Of a stretch of DNA of 22,334 nucleotides, positions 1-9,109 are shown in pieces; positions within the stretch are counted from its first letter, which is position 1; each line of letters starts with the position of its first letter. Made by a program: the position numbers and the translations under genes. Source of the DNA: Proteiniphilum sp. UBA5267 (GTDB lineage Bacteria; Bacteroidota; Bacteroidia; Bacteroidales; Dysgonomonadaceae); assembly GCA_002411515.1 (NCBI GenBank), contig DHTF01000124.1, forward strand, positions 1-22,334, read 5' to 3'. Under the pieces are notes generated by a model. That model ran no database searches. It saw only the letters and a program-made list of their open reading frames with translations, and was not told where the DNA came from.

Positions 1-383
1 CTGCCCTCCTGGTAGTCGATGACTGGGTGATTTTTCTTTTCACCGCCCACCACAGCGTAATAGTCGGCATAGACCATGCCTGCAGCTGAATCTTCCGCAA
101 TGCGGATCATCCGTTCCAGGGCAAAATAGCCAAGTTTGAGTGCCGTGGACTTCAGGTAGATGAGCGTATAGTCGCCATTCGATTTCTGAGCGATCCTACG
201 GATTGTGGCGCTGCTGTATAGGCTGTCGATTGGGATATTTTTACATCCTCTGATCGTCTCTTTGCTCCCTTCGGGGGTAAGTAGCCAAATCTTGTCGACC
301 GACTCAGACTGGCGCAGTTCATCGACTGTTTTTTTTGTCTGTTGCGGCTCCGTGAAGAGAATAAATGCGTCTGTTTTTTTCAT
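1..383 (-). CDS. Probable family 2-like glycosyltransferase, N-terminal part (runs off the left edge)
   Basis: The reading frame opens at the ATG at 383-381 and stays open to the first base, giving about 127 codons with no stop. The visible protein starts MKKTDAFILFTEP and continues with a strand-rich pattern (KIWLLTPEG, YTLIYLKS, GMVYADYY). This resembles the nucleotide-sugar-binding half of GT-A fold (family 2-like) glycosyltransferases of Bacteroidales, with the AD-Y segment near residue 105 about where the metal-binding region is expected. There is no signal peptide, so it is probably cytoplasmic or membrane-associated. It starts 8 bp after the amidase-like gene and is very likely co-transcribed with it. 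No Shine-Dalgarno sequence is visible, which is normal in this phylum. The family call rests on overall resemblance, because the C-terminal half is missing; any other GT-A-like nucleotidyl or glycosyl transferase would also fit. Confidence 0.55.
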   Translation of the reverse strand, partial: MKKTDAFILFTEPQQTKKTVDELRQSESVDKIWLLTPEGSKETIRGCKNIPIDSLYSSATIRRIAQKSNGDYTLIYLKSTALKLGYFALERMIRIAEDSAAGMVYADYYAVVGGEKKNHPVIDYQEG

Positions 384-391
384 ATGGAAAT

Positions 392-3300
392 TTATTCAAA
401 TACTTTCATGATGTTTAGGATCAATTTGTTTTGTTTTTCCTGTTCTTTCACTGCTTCAATCGGAAAGCCAAGAATACAGGTGCCATATTCTGCACCCTTG
501 TAGAGAACCCCTGCACTCAGGTTGTTCTCCGCATACCGGAAGATGGTGAATGCGTTTTCATCGGCCGGCTCCAGTGCATCGGGATTTTCCACCATGTAGC
601 TTTCACTGTTCAATTCGTTGTAATAACTGTAATTGCCCTGTATTGCCAGAAAAGGGGAAGGTACTGCTTTGATCTGTCCCGTAACCGCACCGTTGTTGTT
701 TCTCCATTTGTATTTAAGTGTTTGTAGTGCCCACTCCCGGTCTTCTTTTGTGGCACGGGGGTTGTCCCACAGGTCGGTGCCGACAAAGGCTCCGCTGATG
801 ATGATGTTCCCGCCGCCGTGGCAGAAGTCGCTGATTGCCTCCTGCTGCTTTTTGTAAAATGTTTTGTATTTCGGCGGTTTCACTCCCCGGGCCACACTCC
901 ATTCACGTTGCTTGCCCAGGATCCAGTCCACCGTTTTATAATCTGTCAGGCTCACGCTGCCGTTTCCTACTGTCTCAGCCGCGGTGGAGGCAAAAGAGTA
1001 TCCTGCCGCTGCAAAGGCCTGCCCGTGAATAAAGGGGTAATCGAACGTGTTGCCGGCGATGGCCGTGGTTTCGTAGTTCGCATGGCTGTCGCCGAAGCCT
1101 GCGGCATCGTCGTCCATCCAGGGGATGATGCGTCGGTATTCGTGCATCTGCCCGATAAAATGGTGATCCGCCAGATAGGGCACGCCGTTGTCCACGCTAC
1201 CTGCAAAGCCGGCGATGCTGTCTTCGGAGGTGGCGAAGCTAAAGGGGGCAGAAACCCTGGTAAATCCGTTTACAATCAGTATTTCCCCTCTTTGGTTCGA
1301 TCTTCGGCAGACTGAAAGTGTTTCTGAGGGGAAGCTCCGTCCCCCCTCATTGACAGCGATTACCCGAAAACTGTAGATGCTGTCTTTCTTTATGGATAAC
1401 GCCAGGTTGTTTCCATTCACCACGACCCCATTGTCGAAGCCTCCTCCGTTCAAGCGGGTATATACCACGTACCGGTCGGGCATGGCTGTGGACTCTGCAG
1501 GATCGGGGGTGGGTTGCCAGGATAGATTCACTTGCGTTTCACCGCTAAAAAGAGCGGAGAACTCCTTTATCGGCAGCGGTTGCACTACATAAGGACGGTT
1601 GTACTGGGTTGCGAGAAATTTCAACATTCCCTTGTAAACGGAGCGGCTGACAGTAAAGCGGAAGGTGGGATCAAGCCCGTAGCGCATATCGGCGAAGTTC
1701 TGGTGTGATAGCAGTTCCAGCAGCATGGTCGGCACATTGGGCATGCGTGCTTCGGCATAAGAGCGGTTCCAAAGATGTCGGCGGGTCCACTCTGGTTCAA
1801 AGTCGCGGCGGATATCACTCACAATCTCTTCCATCACCAACTCAGAGAGGTCGCGGGAGGCCCACCGGGAACGTCCGTTTTCGAACCGTTCTTTGTTGTG
1901 GTGTGTCATATAAATACCGAGTGTTCCCACGATACTGTCTCCCCAGAAGGTTCCTGCATCAGTGTGGAAGGCAAAAGTCAGGTCTACCGGGATATGGAGC
2001 CCCTCCTTTTTGGGCAGCACCGGAGAACCTCCTGCCAACCAGTTCACCCAGGCACCCCGCGATGCATAGTCGTCGGTGTAGTCGTTCTTTCCCTCGGTAC
2101 GGTTGTAGATGGTGTCGGGAACGCCTGCCCACTGCATCCAGTAGCGGGCTCCTTCGGTATAACGGGGGTATCCGCTGACTTGCGGTGTATAACGTATTTG
2201 TGAAACAAGGGTCTCTTTCTTTGAGGGATCATCGGAACTTTTGGTGTTCTCCGCTTCAAAGCCTCCCGGGTGAGGCATCCGGGCAATGTTACCCATTCCA
2301 CCGCCAATTTTCACCGCGTCGGCGGTGACAATGCGACCATTCCGGCTACTTCTGTTGGATAGGGTGATTTGGTGGTTTGCACCCTTTTCAAAGTCGAAGT
2401 ACCCTAGAAAGATCCAGGTGCCGCCTCCCATCTGCTGGTTCACCCGAAAATCTGTTTTTCCGCCGGCATGATGGACGCTGAAAAGTGCATCGTCGCTGCT
2501 ATTTTTTACTGTCTGATAGGAGACATAGACCCCATAATTCCCTTTTGCCGGAATATCGAGGTGCCAGACAGCGAGGCTCTCATCGCCACGGTTTGTTGTC
2601 CGCACCTGTCTGGCTGTTCCCATCCGGAATGGATTTTCACCGTCCAGATACATATCCCGGGAATTGGCAAAACCGGCTGTGCTGGTGTTGCTCCATGCCT
2701 CCTTCCCGTTTGTTTCCCTGTATGTAGATTGGCCTCCTGGACTGTCATCGTTGTCGACAATCAATTCCGTTTTGTTGTAGTCCCTTTCCCGGGGTAGCAG
2801 TACGTTGGCACCTGCATTTTCTAGCATGGGAACCAGGAAAGGCAGCACGTAGCTCTGTGTGTAAAGATCCTCCACAGTCTGGAAGATACGGGCCCGCTGC
2901 CACTCCCACCGTCCCAGTTTCTGCTCGTAATACCATCCGTGGCTCTGCCAAAGGGCGATGTGGTTATTTTGCAATCCCTTGCTGGGAGAACCTGCCGGGG
3001 TGGAGATGTTTGTCACAAGCGGCGTCTTTATTTTGTGGGCAATGACTCTGTTTTTGTCGCGCTGTTTGTTCCGGTAGAAATTAGGTACCAGGTTACTAAT
3101 CTCCTGGTCATCGGAGATGACAGACAATTGGTATTTTTTTTGTTTTGCAGGCAGATGAAACCGTACGCTGTCGTAAATGAGCTGAACGGTATGTTCCCGC
3201 ATGGGGAGATAGGAGAGCGACAAGTTGGTATGAAATGCAATGCGCTTTTTCCGGTCGTTCACTGCGATACTGTCCACTGTTACCCTTCCCGGCCGCATCA

Positions 3301-3427
3301 ATGTTTCTCGGTATATGTTTGTGAGTGATCTGCCTAGATTGTATTTCAGTGAATCCGTTTGAAGATTCTGTGAAGCTGAAGCGGAGGTAATGGCAAGCAA
3401 ACAAGCGATAAAAACGGATTTCTTCAT
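392..3427 (-). CDS. Secreted amidase_3-like protein with inserted golvesin/xanthan-lyase-type domain and FN3
   Basis: This is a 1011-aa protein with a Sec signal peptide (MKKSVFIACLLAITSASAS). Residues 155-218 look like the first half of a zinc N-acetylmuramoyl-L-alanine amidase (Amidase_3): His in QSHGWYYE (163), Glu in TVEDLYT (186), then ENAGANVLLPRERD. A golvesin C-terminal/xanthan-lyase-like beta-sandwich follows at about 220-380 (AWHLDIP-like core, VTADAVKIGGG). The amidase part resumes at 400-615 with His488 (FHTDAG) and Glu571 (MLLELLSHQN). An FN3-like domain covers about 620-707. The C-terminal 300 residues form an alpha/beta domain with a glutamine-amidotransferase-like look (HGGGNIIISGAF, about 870-882). 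Such proteins are often labelled 'xanthan lyase' in Bacteroidales, but the visible catalytic residues are those of an amidase. It likely acts on peptidoglycan or another amide-linked cell-wall polymer in the periplasm or outside. It has its own promoter and is followed 8 bp later by the glycosyltransferase. Confidence 0.75.
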   Translation of the reverse strand: MKKSVFIACLLAITSASASQNLQTDSLKYNLGRSLTNIYRETLMRPGRVTVDSIAVNDRKKRIAFHTNLSLSYLPMREHTVQLIYDSVRFHLPAKQKKYQLSVISDDQEISNLVPNFYRNKQRDKNRVIAHKIKTPLVTNISTPAGSPSKGLQNNHIALWQSHGWYYEQKLGRWEWQRARIFQTVEDLYTQSYVLPFLVPMLENAGANVLLPRERDYNKTELIVDNDDSPGGQSTYRETNGKEAWSNTSTAGFANSRDMYLDGENPFRMGTARQVRTTNRGDESLAVWHLDIPAKGNYGVYVSYQTVKNSSDDALFSVHHAGGKTDFRVNQQMGGGTWIFLGYFDFEKGANHQITLSNRSSRNGRIVTADAVKIGGGMGNIARMPHPGGFEAENTKSSDDPSKKETLVSQIRYTPQVSGYPRYTEGARYWMQWAGVPDTIYNRTEGKNDYTDDYASRGAWVNWLAGGSPVLPKKEGLHIPVDLTFAFHTDAGTFWGDSIVGTLGIYMTHHNKERFENGRSRWASRDLSELVMEEIVSDIRRDFEPEWTRRHLWNRSYAEARMPNVPTMLLELLSHQNFADMRYGLDPTFRFTVSRSVYKGMLKFLATQYNRPYVVQPLPIKEFSALFSGETQVNLSWQPTPDPAESTAMPDRYVVYTRLNGGGFDNGVVVNGNNLALSIKKDSIYSFRVIAVNEGGRSFPSETLSVCRRSNQRGEILIVNGFTRVSAPFSFATSEDSIAGFAGSVDNGVPYLADHHFIGQMHEYRRIIPWMDDDAAGFGDSHANYETTAIAGNTFDYPFIHGQAFAAAGYSFASTAAETVGNGSVSLTDYKTVDWILGKQREWSVARGVKPPKYKTFYKKQQEAISDFCHGGGNIIISGAFVGTDLWDNPRATKEDREWALQTLKYKWRNNNGAVTGQIKAVPSPFLAIQGNYSYYNELNSESYMVENPDALEPADENAFTIFRYAENNLSAGVLYKGAEYGTCILGFPIEAVKEQEKQNKLILNIMKVFE

Positions 3428-3459
3428 TGGATTCTCACTTTATTTTTTTTCAATATTCA

Positions 3460-3491
3460 CAAATGTAGGGAAAATGCATGAATCTTTCAAT
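3460..3491 (-). promoter_or_regulatory. Bacteroidetes-type promoter for the amidase-like gene
   Basis: On the minus strand, ATTG (3491-3488), a 20-bp spacer and TACATTTG (3467-3460) match the Bacteroidetes primary-sigma pattern (-33 TTTG-like, -7 TAnnTTTG). Transcription would start near 3453, about 25 bases before the ATG at 3427. This suggests that the gene does not depend on read-through from susD. Confidence 0.6.
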
Positions 3492-3542
3492 CTCAAATTT
3501 ACTACCATGTAAACAATTGCAGGAAGGTATGTTTTATTAAAA

Positions 3543-3634
3543 AGGGTTGTCTAAAAGTTTTACTACTATTTCGTTTTATAACTTTAAATCATTTATATGA
3601 CACAAAGATAAACGAAGAACTTTTAGACAACCTT
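3543..3634. repeat. MITE-like inverted repeat (about 92 bp) between susD and the amidase-like gene
   Basis: A perfect 15-bp inverted repeat, GGTTGTCTAAAAGTT at 3545-3559 and its complement at 3618-3632, encloses 58 AT-rich bases. Further inward both arms carry a TTCGTTT(T)AT-like stretch, so similarity continues with one gap of about 9 bases. The ends look like terminal inverted repeats of an insertion sequence, but no transposase is present. No convincing target-site duplication flanks it. A terminator is less likely because the loop is long and there is no U-tract after the arm. Confidence 0.5.
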
Positions 3635-3657
3635 GTAAGAGCTAGATAATCAAATAA

Positions 3658-5385
3658 TTATTTCCATCCCTGATTCTGTTCCAGTTGAGGATTCAAGGAT
3701 ATTTGATCCGAAGGGATGGGATACCAGTAGTGCTTCGCATTGAACTGGCGTGTTTTCTTCTTTGTTCCGTCGATATAATTACCTACTTTATCCACAACAT
3801 GATTATATGGGTCGTTTACAATGTTTGCTCCCATCAATATATCAGGATGTAAAGAAGAATCCAGTTTGTCGAGTTGATGCCATCTGATGAGATCCCAGTA
3901 ACGGGCCCAGTTATCAAACATTAATTCGTTGCGTCTCTCCCGTCGAACTTCCCATATCAGATCGCTTACTCCCATATTATTAGCTGGATCAGAATATCCC
4001 ACATTTATGCTTAAATTGGGTATTCCTGCCCTGGTCCTCAACTTGTTAATTGAGTTATCAAGATCAGACTGAGTTATGTTACCCAACTCTGCACAAGCTT
4101 CTGCATATTGTAAGTATACTACAGATAACCAGAATATTGGAGCATGTGTAAAATTTGCGCTGGTCTGATTTCTATACATGTTATCCAAACTCTTGTTGTC
4201 ATATTTATTCACTCCATATCCCGTAGAGGATGTCATTGATATTCCAGTTCCAAAACGGGTGAATCCTCGTCCCACATAGCAAAGTGCAGTGTCAATGGTT
4301 TGGCTGAGACGTTTATCGCGTACATCCAATAACCCTTTAATCGACATAACCGTATCGGGAACAACATTACCGCCTACAGTTTTGGTCCCTATTTTCATTA
4401 CTGCCGCATCCGATTTGTCGAGTGTGGTGAGTGCCAAAGGCTTGCCATCAGTAAAAAGATAAGATTCAAATGCATTCTTGCTCATGCCACTTAACTGGGT
4501 CGATGAACTGATATAGGCTATCAATGAGTGATGCAACACATTTTGTTTATACGCTTTATAGAAAATCATTTCAGGGTTGGTTGCCAGATTTACCGAATTA
4601 TAATTTCCCTGGTATGAACTATTAAGTGTAAAACTTCGATTCATCAGAAAAGATGCCGTATTTTTTGTTTCGTTGAGAAACTTGGTCGCACCTGCTTGAT
4701 CAGGAGCCGACTGGCCATCCTCCGTTTTACGATATTTACGAAAAGTGCCTTCGAAAAGAGTAATTTCGGCTTTCATGGCATATGCGACATTTTTGTTCAA
4801 TTTTGTTTTTGAAGTATTGTCGTACATGTTTTCACAGGCAAAATTCAAATCTTCTAACACATTATCCATCACCAGATCTCGACTTTGGCGGGCACCGTAC
4901 AGATACCCTTCGTCGGTTATATCCAGTGATTTATCTACCCACGGGATATCTCCATATGTACGGACAAGCTGATATGAATGCCAAGCTCTCATCAAACGGC
5001 CAACGCCTTTCCAATGATTTTTAGCTTCATCACTCATATTTACTTTGTCCACATTTTCAAGCAAAATATTTGCACGTCTGATTTCAATCCAGCCATCACG
5101 CCAGTTGGTACTGCTTGCCGGTACGTTTTGAAATGTCCAGTCAGCGAAACTTCCTCCCGCCTGGTCATCAGAAAGAGTACGGAAATAAAAAAGACCTGTT
5201 CCGCCGGCATTTCCGTATCCCAGGAAATCTTGATAGAATGTATTTGCATAACCGGTTACATTACTTTCATTTGTCCAAAAGTTATCATTGGTAAATGTAT
5301 CCAGTGGGCCTTTATCCAGAAAGTCATTACATGATGCCAAAGCTACGATTGTAGCAGTTATGTATATGATATTTATTTTCTTCAT
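3658..5385 (-). CDS. SusD/RagB-family outer-membrane nutrient-binding lipoprotein
   Basis: This 575-aa protein has a lipoprotein signal peptide with lipobox LASC (Cys19), followed by NDFLDKGPLD, the usual SusD start. SusD-like helical repeats follow: WRDGWIEIRRANILLENV at about 95-115, and near the C-terminus the conserved block running from YAEACAELGN through IWEVRRERRNELMFDNWARYWDLIRW. It ends with HYWYPIPSDQISLNPQLEQNQGW, the typical SusD tail. SusD proteins cap the SusC transporter at the cell surface and bind the substrate. Length is normal for the family. It lies 30 bp downstream of susC and is certainly in the same transcription unit. The sequence does not reveal the ligand, and no degradative enzyme lies in the cluster. 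The gene is visibly more AT-rich than the amidase gene next to it. Confidence 0.95.
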   Translation of the reverse strand: MKKINIIYITATIVALASCNDFLDKGPLDTFTNDNFWTNESNVTGYANTFYQDFLGYGNAGGTGLFYFRTLSDDQAGGSFADWTFQNVPASSTNWRDGWIEIRRANILLENVDKVNMSDEAKNHWKGVGRLMRAWHSYQLVRTYGDIPWVDKSLDITDEGYLYGARQSRDLVMDNVLEDLNFACENMYDNTSKTKLNKNVAYAMKAEITLFEGTFRKYRKTEDGQSAPDQAGATKFLNETKNTASFLMNRSFTLNSSYQGNYNSVNLATNPEMIFYKAYKQNVLHHSLIAYISSSTQLSGMSKNAFESYLFTDGKPLALTTLDKSDAAVMKIGTKTVGGNVVPDTVMSIKGLLDVRDKRLSQTIDTALCYVGRGFTRFGTGISMTSSTGYGVNKYDNKSLDNMYRNQTSANFTHAPIFWLSVVYLQYAEACAELGNITQSDLDNSINKLRTRAGIPNLSINVGYSDPANNMGVSDLIWEVRRERRNELMFDNWARYWDLIRWHQLDKLDSSLHPDILMGANIVNDPYNHVVDKVGNYIDGTKKKTRQFNAKHYWYPIPSDQISLNPQLEQNQGWK

Positions 5386-5415
5386 ATTGCTATTTTTTTC
5401 AATGTGTACAACAAT

Positions 5416-8400
5416 TTAGAATGTAAGCTGAACGCCAACTGATATTGTTCTGTACATCGGGTCTATACGTCCCCATGTTGCATTACCCAGGCTCACCCCT
5501 TCTTCTTTGTCATTTACTTCAGGATCGACAGGAGCGTTGCTCTTATTGATCAGTTCCATCAGATTATTTGCGCTAAAATAGATTCTGGCTTTTTGCATAT
5601 GAATCCGTGATGCCAGATCGGCAGAAAGCGTGTAACCCAGTGTCATGTTCTTGAAACGCAGATAGGCCATATCCACAATATATTTTGACTGAGGGTAAAA
5701 GTTATGATTACCCAGTTCAAGAACAGCTATTGTACCTCTACCAGCATTACCAGGGAATAACCTTGGAAAATCGGCATTGGAATCCGGGTTTTCTTCCGTC
5801 CAGTAATTTGTCTGATTTTCATATATGGCGTCGGCTCCACGCATCATTGGCATGACAAATGCACTCTGGGTCCAAATCGAACGTTTGCCTACACCCTGGA
5901 AAAACATATCAATATCAAAGCCTCTCCATTCTCCACCCAAGCGAAAACTATATTGATAACGCGGAGTGGTATTACCGATCACTTTCAGATCGCCATAATC
6001 ATCTGCTGTGCCATTCCCTCCATCAATCACGCCACTTCCATCTAAATCTTTGAACTTGATGTCTCCGGGTCCAAAAACAAATGTACCCTGTTGTAATCCG
6101 GTTTGGGATGCAATCCCAGTCTTATAGGTACCATCTGAATTGAAATCTTCTGTCGTAAAATAACGATCCGTTTCGAATCCCCAGATATCTCCGTACCTTT
6201 TACCGCTATAATTCTGGTTCAATAACTTGGTTTCATTGTCCCATTTTGTAATATCCGTGATAAAGTCTCCCACATTCGCGTTGGCATATACCTGTACATC
6301 ATTGAAACGATGGCGCCAGTCAACATTTAATTCCCAGCCACGTGTGCGAAGTGTCCCTGCATTGATGAAAGGTGCCGTGGCTCCAAGTACTTGTGGCATG
6401 GTTTGACCGGGAGCTAACATATCTTTTGTGGTACGCTGATACCAATCGAACGTAAAATTCAATTCATTATTAAAGAACCCTGCGTCAGCACCAATGTCAA
6501 GTGTTTGTATTCGCTCCCATTTAAGTGTGGAAGAGACTAATTTTGGAAGATCATAGGCAACCACTTTGGTGCCGTCATCTGCAAGCCAATAGGTGTTGTT
6601 TTCGGTACGCTTAGCCAATGTTGAAAGGTACATATTATTACCTACTGCCTGATTACCAATTTCTCCATAAGATGCCCTCAGTTTAAGATTGTTAACAGAT
6701 TCCTTTAGATTCTCAAAAAAAGACTCTTCACTCATTCTGTATCCGGCTGAAGCTGACTTAAAAAATACCCAACGGTCATTCACTGGAAATCTGGAAGATC
6801 CGTCATAGCGTCCGTTTAACTCCAACAACCATTTCCCGTTATAGTTATAGTTAACACGCCCGAAATAACCAGCAGTTGCCCAATGTGAATGTGCCCCATC
6901 GACATATTGAGCTCCTGTAGCCAGATCAAACTCCGGAAGATTATAGTCCAACAGGTCATCTCTCTCTGAATAGTGGTTGAAATACGTATTTCCTTCTGCA
7001 TTTCCACCCAACATGAGATTCAAGTTATGGTTATTTGGCAGAGAAAATTCATAATTCCCATAAATGTTCAATGCAAAAGTTTTATCCTGATCAGACTGTT
7101 GTTCCAACCACGAACTACTGGTATATAACGTTGTATTTTCGATCGCACCACCCCAGGAGTTCCATCCACCCAAAGGAATATTAGCTGCTTTATAGGTGTA
7201 GTTATTCACGTTATAGGTGTAATCGGCATTTAATGTCAATCCTTTGGCAAGTGTTGCTTTTGCAAAAGTACCCATGCGTATAAAACTGTTGTTATCAGTC
7301 CAGTCACCTGCCTGTTTGCGATAAGCAATATCGTTGCGCATATCAATGCCCTGATATGTCCCATATGGGCCGAAAAAGCTTCCCCAGCGCCACATATACT
7401 GATAGGTCGTTCTTCGTGTCGCAGGGCCGGAAAAATCTTTGTTGCTATAATTGAACCGTGCGCCAACCTGTAACCAGTCGTTGACATCGGTTGTGAGATT
7501 CAACATGGTAGTCCATTTGTCCAATTTTTCCGGGTTGTAAGTCATGATGCCCTCGTCGTGGTTATAACCTACCGACATATAATAAGAGGTTTTTCCACTT
7601 ACACCCTGCAGAGACAGATTGTGGCTCTGTGACGGTTTCCAATTACGAAACATAATATTCACAACATCCCAGTCCGCAAAATACATACCCACTCCATTAT
7701 TATCCAGGATAAAGTCGCCAAGAGGTTTTGAGCTATCAGTAAGTGTATCTTTATGTCCCAATATCATTTCTCTGTAATTGCTCTTTTGGCCGTTGTGTTC
7801 ATCTCTCCATTTTTCGGCATAAGGGAGCATCTCATCCAGATACATGCCAAATAGTTCGTTTGCCAAACCTGCACGTCCGTTTGCAGCAATTAATGCTTTC
7901 AATTGCGTTGGCACATCTGGATAGTCAGGCAAGATTGTGGATGTATCCCAGGCAAAATTATTGGTGTAGTTTATAGATACCCGATCTACTTGCCTGGCAG
8001 ACTTCGTCGTGATAAGTATCACACCAAAAGCAGCTCTGGTACCATAAATAGATGTTGATGCGGCATCTTTCAAAACAGATATATTTTCAATATCCTGTGT
8101 ATTCAATAGAGAAAGATCATCCATTGGTACACCGTCAACTACGATCAAGGGTTTACTTGTGGCATCATTGCTTAACGTTCCCAAGCCACGTATTGTAACG
8201 GAAGGTTGTGCTCCTAGCTTACCACTGTTACTGATCACAGAGAGACCAGGCACAGCACCCTGAAGTGCTTTGGAAATATCGGAATAGGGACGTGCTTCCA
8301 GGGTCTTACCCACATCTACAGTAGAAACAGCACCGGTTAAGTTGGCCTTTGTTTGTGTACCATACCCCACCACCACCAATTCTTCCAGTGCCTGTGTATC

Positions 8401-9054
8401 TTCTCTGAGTGTGATGTTAAAAGTTACACTTCCTGCGGTTTTTACCGTTTGACTCAGGTATCCAATGTAGGTTATCTGTATGGTCGACTCGTTCGCCACA
8501 TTCAGGGAGAAATTTCCATTTATGTCGGTGATTGTACCGTTAGTTGTACCCACTTCAACAATGTTCGCACCGACAATAAACTCTCCATTTGCATCCCGCA
8601 CCCTTCCAGTGATGGTTTTGTGTGTTTGCTGAACTTCTCGTGTGACAGGTGTGGCTTCTTCTTTTTTTGCACCTTCCATCGCACCCCGTTCTCTGGAAAT
8701 GGTGATCTGCCGGTTTACAATGGAGTACACCAGGTCGGTATTTTTCAGCAACAAATCCATGATTTCTTCTATCGATTTGTTGGCAAATGAAACGTTTACA
8801 GTCTTTGATAAACCGGATTCGGTATTATCCATAATCAGAAACAGATAATCGCTGTTCTGTTCAATTTCTTGCAATGCTTCCCGCAACGTAACACCTTTTA
8901 ACTCGGCAGTAACCGATTTCGATTGGGAGTAGGTGTTTTCTGCTGCCATTGAAAAAACACAGAGGAAAGTTATTAAAAAATAGATTTTCATGATTTTTAA
9001 AAACTTGTTGTCTTTTTTCAGGTTGATCTGTTTAAAGTTTTGCTTTTCTTGCAT
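5416..9054 (-). CDS. SusC/RagA-family TonB-dependent transporter with N-terminal STN signalling domain
   Basis: This is an outer-membrane importer of about 1212 aa that works with the adjacent SusD. I place the start at the ATG at 9054 (MQEKQNFKQINLKK); the longer frame begins with a TTG codon at 9087, and a shorter start at 8991 (MKIYFLITFLCVFSMAAENTYSQ) would begin at the signal peptide. In order it has a signal peptide; an STN domain at about 50-120 (VTLREALQEIEQNSDYLFLI); a carboxypeptidase-regulatory-like domain at about 147-224 (ITGRVRDANGEFIVGANI); a TonB-box-like EELVVVGYGTQTKANLTGAV; a plug ending near ILITTKSA (about 351); then a beta-barrel ending in the aromatic TISVGVQLTF. The STN domain is the one that contacts FecR-type anti-sigma factors, and a FecR gene lies directly upstream, so this transporter is probably also the signal receptor. 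Substrate unknown. Confidence 0.95.
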   Translation of the reverse strand: MQEKQNFKQINLKKDNKFLKIMKIYFLITFLCVFSMAAENTYSQSKSVTAELKGVTLREALQEIEQNSDYLFLIMDNTESGLSKTVNVSFANKSIEEIMDLLLKNTDLVYSIVNRQITISRERGAMEGAKKEEATPVTREVQQTHKTITGRVRDANGEFIVGANIVEVGTTNGTITDINGNFSLNVANESTIQITYIGYLSQTVKTAGSVTFNITLREDTQALEELVVVGYGTQTKANLTGAVSTVDVGKTLEARPYSDISKALQGAVPGLSVISNSGKLGAQPSVTIRGLGTLSNDATSKPLIVVDGVPMDDLSLLNTQDIENISVLKDAASTSIYGTRAAFGVILITTKSARQVDRVSINYTNNFAWDTSTILPDYPDVPTQLKALIAANGRAGLANELFGMYLDEMLPYAEKWRDEHNGQKSNYREMILGHKDTLTDSSKPLGDFILDNNGVGMYFADWDVVNIMFRNWKPSQSHNLSLQGVSGKTSYYMSVGYNHDEGIMTYNPEKLDKWTTMLNLTTDVNDWLQVGARFNYSNKDFSGPATRRTTYQYMWRWGSFFGPYGTYQGIDMRNDIAYRKQAGDWTDNNSFIRMGTFAKATLAKGLTLNADYTYNVNNYTYKAANIPLGGWNSWGGAIENTTLYTSSSWLEQQSDQDKTFALNIYGNYEFSLPNNHNLNLMLGGNAEGNTYFNHYSERDDLLDYNLPEFDLATGAQYVDGAHSHWATAGYFGRVNYNYNGKWLLELNGRYDGSSRFPVNDRWVFFKSASAGYRMSEESFFENLKESVNNLKLRASYGEIGNQAVGNNMYLSTLAKRTENNTYWLADDGTKVVAYDLPKLVSSTLKWERIQTLDIGADAGFFNNELNFTFDWYQRTTKDMLAPGQTMPQVLGATAPFINAGTLRTRGWELNVDWRHRFNDVQVYANANVGDFITDITKWDNETKLLNQNYSGKRYGDIWGFETDRYFTTEDFNSDGTYKTGIASQTGLQQGTFVFGPGDIKFKDLDGSGVIDGGNGTADDYGDLKVIGNTTPRYQYSFRLGGEWRGFDIDMFFQGVGKRSIWTQSAFVMPMMRGADAIYENQTNYWTEENPDSNADFPRLFPGNAGRGTIAVLELGNHNFYPQSKYIVDMAYLRFKNMTLGYTLSADLASRIHMQKARIYFSANNLMELINKSNAPVDPEVNDKEEGVSLGNATWGRIDPMYRTISVGVQLTF

Positions 9055-9109
9055 ATCTTTGCGTTTGAATTTTAATTTGTTACCCAATAAATTAGATTCA
9101 CTTCATATG

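Noticed and set aside
818..1315. Open frame of 165 codons on the plus strand inside the amidase gene
   Set aside because: It lies antisense to a clear 1011-residue protein with recognisable domains, and its translation shows no family pattern. The same applies to other antisense frames in this gene (such as 1705-2178).
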